From: Nitricoxidireducens sp046726235
GTDB taxonomy: Bacteria > Pseudomonadota > Gammaproteobacteria > Burkholderiales > Rhodocyclaceae
Length of the DNA: 64,000 nt
NCBI GenBank assembly: GCA_046726235.1
Contig: JBKPAD010000005.1
Location: forward strand, 141,123 to 205,122
Direction of reading: 5' to 3'
The notes beneath the pieces were generated by a model that saw nothing but the letters and a program-made list of their open reading frames with translations, was not told the origin of the DNA and did not search any database. Shown in pieces: positions 25,593 to 35,067 of this stretch (position 1 is the first letter of the stretch; every line of letters starts with the position of its first letter). The translations under genes and the position numbers were made by a program.

Positions 25593-26167
25593 GCTTTTCC
25601 CTTCTGCTGACCCCGGTACCAGGCGACGCCGCCGTCCCGGTGCCGGCGGTGCCTGTCTTGCAGCCGGCCTGGGTCGAACTCACTCCGGAGCAGAAACAGA
25701 TCCTGGCGCCGCTGGCATCGGATTGGGACAACCTCGAGCCCTACCGTCGCAAGAAGTGGCTCGGCATCGCGCAGCGCTACTCGACGCTCGGCGCTGACGA
25801 GCAAACCCGCATCCAGCGCCGCATGCGTGAATGGGTGAAGCTGAGCCCCGAGGATCGCAAGGCGGCACGGGAGAAGTACAAGACCTTGCGCAATGCGCCG
25901 CCCGAGCACAAGGAAGCGCTGAAGCAGAAGTGGCAGGAATACAAGGAGCTTCCCGAAGAGGAGCGGGCCAAGCTCACGCAGGAGGCCGCCAGAACCAAGC
26001 CCCAGCCGCGACCTGGCCGCCCCGTGAAGCCGCTCGCGCCAAGCGCTCCAGCGGCGTCAACGCCCTCGACTGCGCCGGCGCCTCCGCCGGTGATTCAACC
26101 TCCCTCACCGCCGTCGGAGCCGCCCGCTCCGTTGCCGAACGAGCAGTTGTCGCCCCCCACGTCCTGA
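25559..26167 (+). CDS. DUF3106 secreted protein
   Basis: 202 residues, overlapping the end of the DUF3619 gene by 34 bases in another frame. Signal peptide (AAVLSVSFSLLLTPVPGDAA), then the DUF3106 core with short repeated helical units (WVELTPEQKQILAPLASDWD, RIQRRMREWVKLSPEDRKAA, KWQEYKELPEEERAKL) and a Pro/Ala-rich tail of about 60 residues. Third gene of the sigma operon; probably an envelope protein under its control. Confidence 0.85.
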   Translation: MARSLAAVLSVSFSLLLTPVPGDAAVPVPAVPVLQPAWVELTPEQKQILAPLASDWDNLEPYRRKKWLGIAQRYSTLGADEQTRIQRRMREWVKLSPEDRKAAREKYKTLRNAPPEHKEALKQKWQEYKELPEEERAKLTQEAARTKPQPRPGRPVKPLAPSAPAASTPSTAPAPPPVIQPPSPPSEPPAPLPNEQLSPPTS

Positions 26168-26169
26168 GC

Positions 26170-26601
26170 ATGCAAAACAATACAGGCGCCTTGCCGACGC
26201 CGACGATCGGTCGCCGGCTTGCCAGCATGATCTACGATGCCCTGCTCTTGATCGGGGTTTCGTTCTTCGGCTTCATGGCGCCGAACATCGTGCTCGGGGT
26301 GGTCTTCGAGTACATGCTGCCGCAGGGATTCCTGCTGCTGAATCTGATCGGCGTGGTCGCCGTCTATTTCCTCTGGTTCTGGTCGCGCCGGCGGCAAACG
26401 CTGGCGATGCGCACCTGGAAGATAGAACTCCGCTCCGCGGACGGCGGACCGCCGGCGATCGATCAGATGCTGCTGCGCTTCATGCTGGCGTGGCCGAGCC
26501 TGTTCGTCTTCGGCATCGGCATCTTCTGGGCGTTGATCGACCGCGACCGCCAGTTCCTGCACGACCGCCTCTCGGGCACACGTCTGGTCTTCACCGGCTG
26601 A
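26170..26601 (+). CDS. RDD family membrane protein
   Basis: 143 residues. Begins with TIGRRLASMIYDALLL, the Arg-Asp pattern that names the RDD family, and has three or four transmembrane helices. The C-terminal RDRQFLHDRLSGTRLVF is the conserved closing motif. Starts two bases after the DUF3106 stop, last gene of the sigma operon. RDD proteins are thought to act in ion or small-molecule transport. Confidence 0.88.
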   Translation: MQNNTGALPTPTIGRRLASMIYDALLLIGVSFFGFMAPNIVLGVVFEYMLPQGFLLLNLIGVVAVYFLWFWSRRRQTLAMRTWKIELRSADGGPPAIDQMLLRFMLAWPSLFVFGIGIFWALIDRDRQFLHDRLSGTRLVFTG

Positions 26602-26605
26602 AGCG

Positions 26606-27691
26606 TCAGCGGCGCTCGACCCACCACATCATCCCGCCGGCGGCGAGAAGGAACAGCAGGCTCGGCGTGATGGCGGCGAAGAACGGCCGCCAGTTGTTGA
26701 TGACCCCGAGGTGCGAGAACAGGCCGTTCAGCATGTGGAAGGTGATGCCGATCATGACTCCCGCGAACACCTTGATGCTGACTGCCGTCATGCGGTCATG
26801 CGAGTAGGCGAAAGGCAGCGCGAGCGCCATCATCACCAGCGTCGCCAGCGGATAGATGAGCTTCTTCCACAACGCGATGTCGTAGCGCTGCGTCTTCTGC
26901 TGGTTGTCCGCGAGATGGCGGATGTAGCGGTACAGCGTCACCACCGACATGCGGTCCGGCACCACCATCAGCACGGAAAGGATGTCCGGATTCAGGTTCG
27001 AGCGCCACTCGGCTTCCGGCACCCTGACGACACGCGCGCCGCGCTCCTCGAACAGCGTCTGCACGACGTCCTGCAGCTTCCATTGCCCCGGCGGGGTGAA
27101 CTGCCCGCTCGCAGCCTCGCTGATCGAGCGCAGCTGGTAGCCGGGGTCGAACTCATAGACGCGGATCTGGCGCAGGCTGGCGTCGGGCAGCACTTCGCGC
27201 ACATTGACGAAGGACAGCTCGTCCTTCACCCAGAGCCCCGACCGGAACTCCTGTGCCACCAGCGCGCTCGTCGCCTTGAGCCGCAGTTGCTGCGCGGCCT
27301 TCTCGGCCGGCGGCGCGATGAATTCGCCGAAGACGAATGTCAGGACGACGAACACGATGCCCAGCTTGGCGAGGCTCTGCAGCATGTCCCGCGTGGACAA
27401 CCCCGAGGCGCGCAGCACCGTGATCTCCGAGTGGCGAGCCAGCAGCGTCAGCGCGTAGAGCGTGCCGATGAGGACCGCGATCGGAAACAGTTCATACACT
27501 CGCCCCGGCATGGTCAGGGTGACGTAGACCAGCGCATCCTGGAATTCGTAGCCGCCCTTGCCCAGGTCCTGGAACTCGTGGATCAGGTCGAAGAACGCGA
27601 ACAGCGCCAGGAATGCCGCCAGCACCAGCGCGGTCGCCGAGTAGAGCTCGCGCGCCAAGTAACGCTCGTAGAGCTTGAGCTTGCGGTTCAC
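26606..27691 (-). CDS. lptG: LPS export ABC transporter permease LptG
   Basis: 361 residues from GTG at 27691, which overlaps the lptF stop as GTGA. Inner-membrane permease of the Lpt bridge that extracts lipopolysaccharide with LptF and LptB2. Start LYERYLARELYSATALVLAAFLALF is typical LptG. Six helices flank a periplasmic beta-jellyroll domain (about 130-260). Converges on the RDD gene. Confidence 0.94.
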   Translation of the reverse strand: MNRKLKLYERYLARELYSATALVLAAFLALFAFFDLIHEFQDLGKGGYEFQDALVYVTLTMPGRVYELFPIAVLIGTLYALTLLARHSEITVLRASGLSTRDMLQSLAKLGIVFVVLTFVFGEFIAPPAEKAAQQLRLKATSALVAQEFRSGLWVKDELSFVNVREVLPDASLRQIRVYEFDPGYQLRSISEAASGQFTPPGQWKLQDVVQTLFEERGARVVRVPEAEWRSNLNPDILSVLMVVPDRMSVVTLYRYIRHLADNQQKTQRYDIALWKKLIYPLATLVMMALALPFAYSHDRMTAVSIKVFAGVMIGITFHMLNGLFSHLGVINNWRPFFAAITPSLLFLLAAGGMMWWVERR

Positions 27692-28767
27692 CGCCACAGG
27701 CGCCCCCACGAGAGCACGTAGACTCGGCGCGAGAACAGCAGGAGCAGCGCGCCGAACATGACCAGGTGCACCAGCCAGACGCCGATGCCGAAGCTGATCC
27801 TGCCCTGGATGACCCACGCCTGGCTGAGGCTGAGCAGGTTGCTGTAGATCATGTACGTCAGCAGCGCGAATATCAGGTTGTTCGTGCGCCCCGCGCGCGG
27901 ATTGACGAAAGACAGCGGGATCGCGAGCAGCGCAAGGTTCAGCGCGGCGAGCGGAATGCCAATGCGCCAGAGCAGTTCCGCCAGATTGGGTGGCGTCGGG
28001 CTGCGCACGAGCTCCAGGACCGACAGGTTCTTCGGGCTCTCCTCGATGCCGCGCGCCTCCTTGGTCTCCGTACGCACCGCGTAGCGCTCGAACTCCATCA
28101 CGCGATACTCGGCCGTTCCCGCCTTGCCCTCATAGCGCCGCCCCTTGTCGAGCACGAGGAACTTGTCGCCGTTGGGCATGACCTCGCTGTGACCCGTCGC
28201 AGCGGCCATGATGCCGAGCCGGCCGTGCTGGAACGAGCTGATGAAGACGTTCCTGACCCGTCCCTCCTCGCCCGCGACGGCCTCGACGAAAAACACGCGC
28301 TCCGCGTTCGCCGACTCGTTGAACGAACCCGGCGCCACGCGCGAGGCGTCGTCGCGCTGGTCCATCTGCTGGCGATACTCGGTGCTCTTGTTCAGCGCCC
28401 AAGGCGACAGGAACAGCGACAGCACCGTGATGGCGCCGACCATCGGCAAGGCGAACCTCAGCACCGGGCGCACCCATGCCGTCAGCGATTGTCCGGCGGA
28501 AAACCATACCGCCATCTCGGAATCGCGATAAGAACGCGACAAGGTCAGCAAAACTGCAATGAACAGCGTCAGCGACAGCAGGACCGGCAGGTAGTTGATG
28601 GCGCCGAAGCCCAGCAGCGCCACCACGGACTCCGAAGCGATCTTGCCCCCGGCCGCCTGGCCGAGCAGGCGGATCAGCTGCGTGGTCAGCAGCACCGCAA
28701 AAAGTGCCACAAAGACTGCGCCCGCCGTCTGCGAAAACTCTCTCAGGGCGGCACGCTGGAAGATCAT
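27688..28767 (-). CDS. lptF: LPS export ABC transporter permease LptF
   Basis: 359 residues. MIFQRAALREFSQTAGAVFVALFAVLLTTQLIRLLGQAA, here cut at the first turn, is the LptF N-terminus; coupling and periplasmic regions follow (MQRDDASRVAPGSFNES-like segment, then VFFVEAVAGEEG). First gene of lptFG, divergent from pepA as in many proteobacteria. Confidence 0.94.
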   Translation of the reverse strand: MIFQRAALREFSQTAGAVFVALFAVLLTTQLIRLLGQAAGGKIASESVVALLGFGAINYLPVLLSLTLFIAVLLTLSRSYRDSEMAVWFSAGQSLTAWVRPVLRFALPMVGAITVLSLFLSPWALNKSTEYRQQMDQRDDASRVAPGSFNESANAERVFFVEAVAGEEGRVRNVFISSFQHGRLGIMAAATGHSEVMPNGDKFLVLDKGRRYEGKAGTAEYRVMEFERYAVRTETKEARGIEESPKNLSVLELVRSPTPPNLAELLWRIGIPLAALNLALLAIPLSFVNPRAGRTNNLIFALLTYMIYSNLLSLSQAWVIQGRISFGIGVWLVHLVMFGALLLLFSRRVYVLSWGRLWR

Positions 28768-28774
28768 CGGGACT

Positions 28775-28804
28775 TTGACTTCTGTCGAAAACTTGGGGAA
28801 TAAT
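28775..28804 (+). promoter_or_regulatory. pepA promoter
   Basis: TTGACT (28775-28780) and AATAAT (28799-28804) with an 18-bp spacer. An 8-bp inverted repeat, TTGGGGAA (28793-28800) and TTCCCCAA (28840-28847), brackets the start region. Confidence 0.5.
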
Positions 28805-28868
28805 GGCGCGAACGGCTCACAGACAGAAAAACTGGGCTTTTCCCCAATGGAACCCGAAGGAGCAGCAC

Positions 28869-30371
28869 GTGGAATTTAGCATAAAGAGCGGCAGCCCGGA
28901 GAAGCAGCGCAGCGCCTGCGTGGTCGTCGGCGTGTTCGAACCGCGCAAGCTTTCGGTTCCCGCCGAAGTCATCGACAACGCCGCCCGCAACCATCTTTCC
29001 GACCTGCTTCGCCGCGGCGACATGGAGGGCAAGGCGGGTTCGACGCTGCTCCTGCACAACGTGCCGGGAACCGAGGCCGATCGCGTGCTCCTCGTAGGAC
29101 TCGGCAAGGAAAAAGAGTTCCGCGAAAAGGAATACCGCAACGCCATCGCCACCGCCGTGCGCACGCTGAACGAGACCGGCGGCTTCGACGGCACCATCTA
29201 CCTGACCGAACTCGTCGTCAAGAAGCGCGACGTCGCCTGGCGCATCCGTCAGGCGACGATGGTCGCGCTCGAGACGCTCTACCGCTTCGACCAGATGAAG
29301 TCCAAGAAGGACGAGGTGCGCCGTCCGCTGCGCAAGCTGACGTTCTGCGTCGAACGGCGCAACGAGCTCGAGATCGCCGAACAGGCGCTCGCCGAAGGCC
29401 ACGCCATCGCGGCCGGCATGGCGACGATGAAGAACCTCGCCAACCTGCCGGGCAACATCTGCACGCCGGCCTACCTCGCCGAACAGGCGCAGGCGATGGC
29501 GGCCGAGTACAAGCTCGATTGCGAAATCCTCGAACGCGAGGAGATGAAGAAGCTCGGCATGGAGACGCTGCTCTCCGTGGCGCGCGGCTCGCACCAGCCG
29601 CCGAAGCTGATCGTGCTCAAGTACCACGGCGGCAAGAAGGACGCCAAGCCCTATGTGCTCGTCGGCAAGGGCGTCACCTTCGACTCCGGCGGCATCTCGC
29701 TGAAGCCGGCGCCGGAAATGGACGAGATGAAATTCGACATGTCGGGCGCCGCCAGCGTGCTCGGCACGATGCAGGCCATCGCCAGCATGAAGCTGCCCCT
29801 GAACGTCGTGGCCGTGATCCCGGCCACCGAGAACATGCCGGGCGGCGGGGCGACCAAGCCCGGCGACATCGTCACCTCGATGTCCGGCCAGACCGTCGAG
29901 ATCCTCAACACCGACGCCGAGGGCCGGCTGATCCTGTGCGACGCGCTGACCTACGCCGAGCGCTTCGATCCCGAGTGCGTCGTCGACGTCGCGACCTTGA
30001 CCGGCGCCTGCGTGATCGCGCTCGGCCACGTCGTCACCGGCCTGCTGGCCAACAACGACGCGCTCGCCCGCAAGCTGCTCGACGCCGGCCAGGAGGCCTA
30101 CGACCGGGCGTGGCAGATGCCGCTGTGGGATGACTATCAGGAACAGCTGCAGAGCAACTTCGCCGACATCGCCAACATCGGCGGACGCCCGGCCGGGACG
30201 ATCACCGCCGCCTGCTTCCTCTCCCGCTTCACCAAGAAGTACGAGTGGGCGCACCTCGACATCGCCGGCACCGCCTGGCGCTCGGGCAAGGACAAGGGCT
30301 CGACGGGCCGCCCCGTCCCGCTGCTGACGCACTTCCTGATGGCAAGAGCCGAAGAGGCCAAGGCAGCATGA
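28869..30371 (+). CDS. pepA: Cytosol (leucyl) aminopeptidase
   Basis: 500 residues from GTG after AAGGAG; an upstream ATG at 28803 lies within the promoter. M17 zinc aminopeptidase removing N-terminal residues. Metal-binding and catalytic motifs: VGKGVTFDSGGISLKPAPEMDEMKFDM, read in two parts, then the signature NTDAEGRLILCDAL and Lys/Arg residues nearby. The C-terminal catalytic domain starts near residue 180. Overlaps holC by ATGA, the common pepA-holC arrangement. Confidence 0.96.
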   Translation: MEFSIKSGSPEKQRSACVVVGVFEPRKLSVPAEVIDNAARNHLSDLLRRGDMEGKAGSTLLLHNVPGTEADRVLLVGLGKEKEFREKEYRNAIATAVRTLNETGGFDGTIYLTELVVKKRDVAWRIRQATMVALETLYRFDQMKSKKDEVRRPLRKLTFCVERRNELEIAEQALAEGHAIAAGMATMKNLANLPGNICTPAYLAEQAQAMAAEYKLDCEILEREEMKKLGMETLLSVARGSHQPPKLIVLKYHGGKKDAKPYVLVGKGVTFDSGGISLKPAPEMDEMKFDMSGAASVLGTMQAIASMKLPLNVVAVIPATENMPGGGATKPGDIVTSMSGQTVEILNTDAEGRLILCDALTYAERFDPECVVDVATLTGACVIALGHVVTGLLANNDALARKLLDAGQEAYDRAWQMPLWDDYQEQLQSNFADIANIGGRPAGTITAACFLSRFTKKYEWAHLDIAGTAWRSGKDKGSTGRPVPLLTHFLMARAEEAKAA

Positions 30372-30793
30372 CGCGCATCGACTTCTACTCGAATGCCGGC
30401 GACCGCCTCCAGGCGGCGTGCTCGTGGCTCGCCGCGAACTGGCGCGAGAAGAAGTCGACGGTCGTGTTCGCACCCGAGGCGGACGTCGCCGAGCGCCTCG
30501 ACCGCATGCTCTGGATCCAGCCGGCGACCGGCTTCCTGCCCCATTGCGACGCTGGTGACAAGCTTGCCGCCGAGACGCCGGTGCTGATCGCGCGCCGGAT
30601 GGAGGACGTCGGCCACGATGCCTGCCTGCTGAACCTCAGCGACGACATCCCGGCCGGCTTCTCGCGCTTCGAGGAACTCGTCGAAATCATCAGCACCGAA
30701 GATGGCGTGCGCCTGCCGGCGCGCGAGCGCTTCCGCTTCTACCGCGAGCGCGGCTATGCGCTCGAGAACCACAACGTCGCGGACGGCTTCTGA
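30368..30793 (+). CDS. holC: DNA polymerase III chi subunit
   Basis: 141 residues. TRIDFYSNAGDRLQAACSW is the HolC start; REKKSTVVFAPEADVAERLD and LWIQPATGFLPHC fit the family. Chi links the clamp loader to single-strand binding protein. Start overlaps the pepA stop. Confidence 0.92.
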   Translation: MTRIDFYSNAGDRLQAACSWLAANWREKKSTVVFAPEADVAERLDRMLWIQPATGFLPHCDAGDKLAAETPVLIARRMEDVGHDACLLNLSDDIPAGFSRFEELVEIISTEDGVRLPARERFRFYRERGYALENHNVADGF

Positions 30794-30794
30794 C

Positions 30795-31190
30795 GTGGCC
30801 GCCAACGACGACGACGTCCTGCAGAAAGCCGACGCCTTCATGCGCCGGCATCGCGTCTTCGTCGCCGGTGCCGCTGCGCCGGTGGAGGAAGACGTCGAAG
30901 AGCCCGCCGCTGAAGACGAGGCCGACATCCCGGTACTGACCGAGGTCGTCGCCGGCGAAATCGCCGGCCCTCCCGCGCCCGCCGTGGACCCGACAGTGCT
31001 GCAGGCCGCCCTCGCCGCCGAGCTCGATACCTGGCTCGACGAGCAGCTTCCCGCGCATGTCATGCGCGTCATGGACGGCATCACCGACCAGATGATCGGC
31101 CAGCTGTCCGAAAAGGCGCGCGGCGAGTTGCTGCCACGCCTGCAGGCACGCCTGGAAGCCTTGCCGGATCAGGGCTCCAACGAGGTTTGA
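30795..31190 (+). CDS. Hypothetical acidic protein downstream of holC
   Basis: 131 residues from a GTG one base after the holC stop. The N-terminal half is acidic and Pro/Ala-rich (linker-like); the C-terminal half (LDTWLDEQLPAHVMRVMDGITDQMIGQL) is amphipathic helix. The same type of protein often sits between holC and valS in betaproteobacteria. No function known. Confidence 0.75.
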   Translation: MAANDDDVLQKADAFMRRHRVFVAGAAAPVEEDVEEPAAEDEADIPVLTEVVAGEIAGPPAPAVDPTVLQAALAAELDTWLDEQLPAHVMRVMDGITDQMIGQLSEKARGELLPRLQARLEALPDQGSNEV

Positions 31191-31258
31191 AGCGGTCGGC
31201 GCGGGTATAATCCCGCCCTTCGCGCCGGGTCTCCGGCGGACCCACTTCCGAACGATTC

Positions 31259-34087
31259 ATGGAACTCGCAAAAAGCTTCGAGCCGGCCGACATCGAGCGC
31301 CGCTGGTATCCCCTGTGGGAATCGCGCGGCTATTTCGCCGCCGGCCTCGACACGACGAAGAACGACAACTTCTGCATCCTGCTGCCGCCGCCGAACGTCA
31401 CCGGCACGCTGCACATGGGCCACGGCTTCAACCAGACGCTGATGGACGCGCTGACGCGCTACCACCGCATGCGCGGCGACAACACGCTCTGGCAGCCGGG
31501 TACGGACCACGCCGGCATCGCGACGCAGATCGTCGTCGAGCGGCAACTCGATGCGCAGGGCGTGTCGCGCCATGACCTCGGCCGCGAGAAGTTCCTCGAG
31601 AAAGTCTGGGAGTGGAAGGAGTACTCGGGCGGCACGATCACCAAACAGATGCGCCGCCTGGGCACCTCGCCCGACTGGGACCGCGAGCGCTTCACGATGG
31701 ACGCCGGCCTGTCGAAGATCGTTACCGAGACCTTCGTCCGCCTCTACAAGGAAGGCCTGATCTACCGCGGCAAGCGCCTCGTTAACTGGGACCCGAAGCT
31801 GCTCACCGCCGTCTCCGACCTCGAAGTCGTCAGCGAGGAAGAGAACGGATCGATGTGGGAGATCCGCTACCCGTTCGTCGACGGCGGCGGACACCTCGTC
31901 GTCGCCACGACGCGCCCCGAGACCATGCTCGGCGACGTCGCCGTCGCCGTGAATCCCGAGGACGAGCGTTACCAGCACCTGATCGGCAAGCAGGTCAAGC
32001 TGCCGCTCACCGACCGCACGATCCCGATCATCGCCGATGCTTACGTCGACAAGGAGTTCGGCACCGGCTGCGTCAAGATCACGCCGGCGCACGACTTCAA
32101 CGACTGGCAGGTCGGCCATCGCCACGGCCTGGCGCCGATCTCCATCTTCACGCTCGACGCGCGCATCAACGAGCACGGCCCGGAGAAGTATCGCGGCATG
32201 GATCGCTACGACGCGCGCAAGGCGATCGTCGCCGACCTCGAAGCACAAGGCCTGCTCGAGAGCGTCAAGCCACACAAGCTGATGGTGCCGCGCGGCGACC
32301 GTACCAACGCCGTGATCGAGCCGATGCTGACCGACCAGTGGTTCGTCGCCATGAGCAAGCCGGGCGCGAACGGCAAGAGCATCGCCGGCCAGGCGCTCGA
32401 ATGCGTCGCCAGCGGCGAGATCAAGTTCGTGCCCGAGAACTGGGTCAACACCTACAACCAGTGGCTCAACAACATCCAGGACTGGTGCATCTCGCGCCAG
32501 CTCTGGTGGGGTCACCAGATTCCGGCCTGGTATTCGGACGACGGTCGCTATTACGTTGCCCACGACGAGGCCGAAGCCTACGCCCAGGCGAAGCAGGACG
32601 GCTACACCGGCGGCCTCACGCGCGATCCCGACGTGCTCGACACCTGGTACTCGTCCGCGCTGTGGCCGTTCTCGACACTCGACTGGACGCCCGAGTGGCC
32701 GGCGAAGTCGAACCCGGCGCTCGACCTCTACCTGCCATCGACCGTGCTCGTCACCGGCTTCGACATCATCTTCTTCTGGGTGGCACGCATGGTCATGATG
32801 ACCAAGCACATCACCGGCAAGATCCCCTTCAAGCACGTCTATGTGCACGGCCTGATCCGCGATGCGGAAGGCCAGAAGATGAGCAAGTCGAAGGGCAACG
32901 TGCTCGACCCGATCGACCTCATCGACGGCATCGCGCTCGAAGACCTGATCAAGAAGCGCACCACCGGCCTGATGAATCCGAAGCAGGCCGAGCAGATCGA
33001 GAAGCGCACGCGCAAGGAGTACCCCAACGGCATCCCCGGCTTCGGCACCGACGCCCTGCGCTTCACCTTCGCCTCGCTCGCCAGCCCGGGCCGCGACATC
33101 AAGTTCGACATGCAGCGCTGCGAGGGCTATCGCAACTTCTGCAACAAGCTGTGGAACGCCACGCGCTTCGTGCTGATGAACTGCGAAGGCAAGGACTGCG
33201 GCATCGCCGCGCAGCAGGGCGGCGAGTCGTGCAAGACGGGCTATCTCGACTTCTCGCCGGCCGACCGCTGGATCGTCAGCCGGCTGCAGCGCGTCGAGGC
33301 CGAAGTCGAAAAGCACTACGCCGACTACCGCTTCGACCTGCTCGCCAAGGCGATCTACGAGTTCGTCTGGGACGAATACTGCGACTGGTACCTCGAACTC
33401 GCCAAGGTCCAGATCCAGAAAGGCACCGACGCGCAGCAGCGCGCGACGCGGCGCACGCTGGTGCGCGTGCTCGAGAGGACGTTGCGCCTCGCCCACCCGC
33501 TGATTCCCTTCATCACGGAAGAACTCTGGCAGACCGTCGCGCAAGTCGCCGGCCGCGCCAAGGGCGACGGCTCGGAGTCGCTGATGCAGCAAGCCTACCC
33601 GAAGGCCGACCTCGCGCGCTGCGACGCCGAGGCCGAGGCATGGGTGGGCACGCTCAAGTCGATGATCAACGCCTGCCGCAGCCTGCGCGGCGAGATGAAC
33701 CTGTCACCCGCGCAAAAGGTTCCGCTCGTCGCGGCCGGCGACAAGACAGCCGTCGAAGCCTACGCGCCCTACCTCGCAGCGCTCGCCCGGCTGGCCGAAG
33801 TCACCGCCAGCGGCGACGTCCTGCCCGACTCGGACGCCCCGGTCCAGATCGTCGGCGACTTCCGCCTGATGCTCAAGATCGAAATCGACGTCGCCGCCGA
33901 GAAGGAACGCCTCGGCAAGGAGATCGCGCGCATCGAGGGCGAGATCGTCAAGGCCGAGAAGAAGCTGGCGACGCCGAGCTTCGTCGAACGCGCGCCGGCG
34001 ACTGTGGTGGCGCAGGAGCGCGAGCGGCTGACGGGCTTCGTGGGCCTACTGGACAAGCTCAAGGCGCAGGCGGCCCGGCTCGGATAA
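31259..34087 (+). CDS. valS: Valyl-tRNA synthetase
   Basis: 942 residues, the usual length. Class I motifs: PPPNVTGTLHMGHGF (HIGH-type), KMSKSKGNVLDP (KMSKS), editing domain with TTRPETMLGDVAVAV, and the C-terminal coiled-coil arm (about 875-940) seen in LMLKIEIDVAAEKERLGKEI. A TATAAT box lies at 31206-31211. Confidence 0.98.
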   Translation: MELAKSFEPADIERRWYPLWESRGYFAAGLDTTKNDNFCILLPPPNVTGTLHMGHGFNQTLMDALTRYHRMRGDNTLWQPGTDHAGIATQIVVERQLDAQGVSRHDLGREKFLEKVWEWKEYSGGTITKQMRRLGTSPDWDRERFTMDAGLSKIVTETFVRLYKEGLIYRGKRLVNWDPKLLTAVSDLEVVSEEENGSMWEIRYPFVDGGGHLVVATTRPETMLGDVAVAVNPEDERYQHLIGKQVKLPLTDRTIPIIADAYVDKEFGTGCVKITPAHDFNDWQVGHRHGLAPISIFTLDARINEHGPEKYRGMDRYDARKAIVADLEAQGLLESVKPHKLMVPRGDRTNAVIEPMLTDQWFVAMSKPGANGKSIAGQALECVASGEIKFVPENWVNTYNQWLNNIQDWCISRQLWWGHQIPAWYSDDGRYYVAHDEAEAYAQAKQDGYTGGLTRDPDVLDTWYSSALWPFSTLDWTPEWPAKSNPALDLYLPSTVLVTGFDIIFFWVARMVMMTKHITGKIPFKHVYVHGLIRDAEGQKMSKSKGNVLDPIDLIDGIALEDLIKKRTTGLMNPKQAEQIEKRTRKEYPNGIPGFGTDALRFTFASLASPGRDIKFDMQRCEGYRNFCNKLWNATRFVLMNCEGKDCGIAAQQGGESCKTGYLDFSPADRWIVSRLQRVEAEVEKHYADYRFDLLAKAIYEFVWDEYCDWYLELAKVQIQKGTDAQQRATRRTLVRVLERTLRLAHPLIPFITEELWQTVAQVAGRAKGDGSESLMQQAYPKADLARCDAEAEAWVGTLKSMINACRSLRGEMNLSPAQKVPLVAAGDKTAVEAYAPYLAALARLAEVTASGDVLPDSDAPVQIVGDFRLMLKIEIDVAAEKERLGKEIARIEGEIVKAEKKLATPSFVERAPATVVAQERERLTGFVGLLDKLKAQAARLG

Positions 34088-34112
34088 GCCGGGCCAGAGG
34101 TGGTAGGCGCCG

Positions 34113-34985
34113 CTATTCGGCGACGCCCGCCACCGCCTGCATCATCTTCATGGTGGTGTCGGGGTGATTGCTGATGCCCATGAACTGGCCCATGCCGAGT
34201 TCGGGCCACGCCAGCGCGGTGCGGAAGCGGCCGTAGAGCGACATCACCTTCTTGTCGACGACGAACACTTCCCACGGCAGGGCGGCGACGTGGTCGGCGC
34301 CGATCTTGACCGCCCACCAGCTCTCGCCGTAATTGGAGTCGTTGGTAGCGACGCCGAACACCGCCAGTTTCTTGTCAGGCATGGCGATCTCGTAGACCTT
34401 GGACGTATGGGCGACGCCCTTCGCCAGGTTGTCGCGCACGGCCTTCAGTGCTTCGTCAAAGCTGGCGTATTCCTTGAGCTCGCTGCGCTCGTCGAAGTAC
34501 TCCATGCCGAACATGTAGTGGTACTTCGGCAGTTCCTCCGCCTTGACGTCGCCGCCGAAGGGCTTGCCGGCACCCAATGCCTTTTCGAGCTTGGCTGCCG
34601 CCGCTTTCGAGGCTCCCTCGATCTTCGGATAGTCCTTGCGGACGTAGCCGCGTCCCCAATACTCGAGATTGAGGTAAGAAACCGTGCCGTCGGCCGCAAC
34701 ACCGACGCGAATCGGCACCGCAACCACCGCTGAGCCGCCGACCGACTTGAGGGCATCGGTTAGGCCAGCCTCAGTTGCAACGATGCTGCCGTGGCCGGAA
34801 TGCCCTTTCAATGTGTGGCGCCCGATCACGGCGAAGCCGCCTGCCGTAAGTTTCTGCTCAACGGCCGCCATCGCCGACTTGAGGTCGCCGGCGGTGACCT
34901 TGGTGTCCGAAGCAACGTACGGTTGAACGGCCTGCGCCGACCATGAGGCGAGGACGCAAGCCACGGCAAGAAGATATTTTTTCAT
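34113..34985 (-). CDS. Secreted DUF302-like protein
   Basis: 290 residues. Signal peptide MKKYLLAVACVLASWSAQA. Two related halves are suggested: residues 30-120 (LKSAMAAVEQKLTAGGFAVIGRHTL, VVAVPIRVGV) resemble a DUF302 fold, and a second domain (160-285) follows with WPELGMGQFMGISNHPDTTMKMM, broken by the turn. No catalytic motif. Periplasmic role unknown; the neighbour is a FadL-type porin. Confidence 0.6.
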   Translation of the reverse strand: MKKYLLAVACVLASWSAQAVQPYVASDTKVTAGDLKSAMAAVEQKLTAGGFAVIGRHTLKGHSGHGSIVATEAGLTDALKSVGGSAVVAVPIRVGVAADGTVSYLNLEYWGRGYVRKDYPKIEGASKAAAAKLEKALGAGKPFGGDVKAEELPKYHYMFGMEYFDERSELKEYASFDEALKAVRDNLAKGVAHTSKVYEIAMPDKKLAVFGVATNDSNYGESWWAVKIGADHVAALPWEVFVVDKKVMSLYGRFRTALAWPELGMGQFMGISNHPDTTMKMMQAVAGVAE

Positions 34986-35020
34986 TTTGTCTCTCCGATT
35001 TCTCTCTGTTGTTGAGGCGA

Positions 35021-35050
35021 AAAAAAACCGGAAGAATCTTCCGGTTTTTT
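35021..35050. terminator. Rho-independent terminator downstream of the FadL-type gene
   Basis: Ten-base-pair stem AACCGGAAGA/TCTTCCGGTT with a run of eight A on its left and six T on its right, so it can act on both strands. Read leftward it follows the porin stop by about 20 bases. Confidence 0.85.
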
Positions 35051-35067
35051 AGTGGTGCTCTTACTGA

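Noticed and set aside
31169..33592. 807-codon open frame opposite valS
   Set aside because: Antisense to a certain gene in GC-rich DNA; composition rich in Arg, Val and Asp with no domain. Similar long shadows opposite pepA, aprA, leuA and qmoB were rejected for the same reason.
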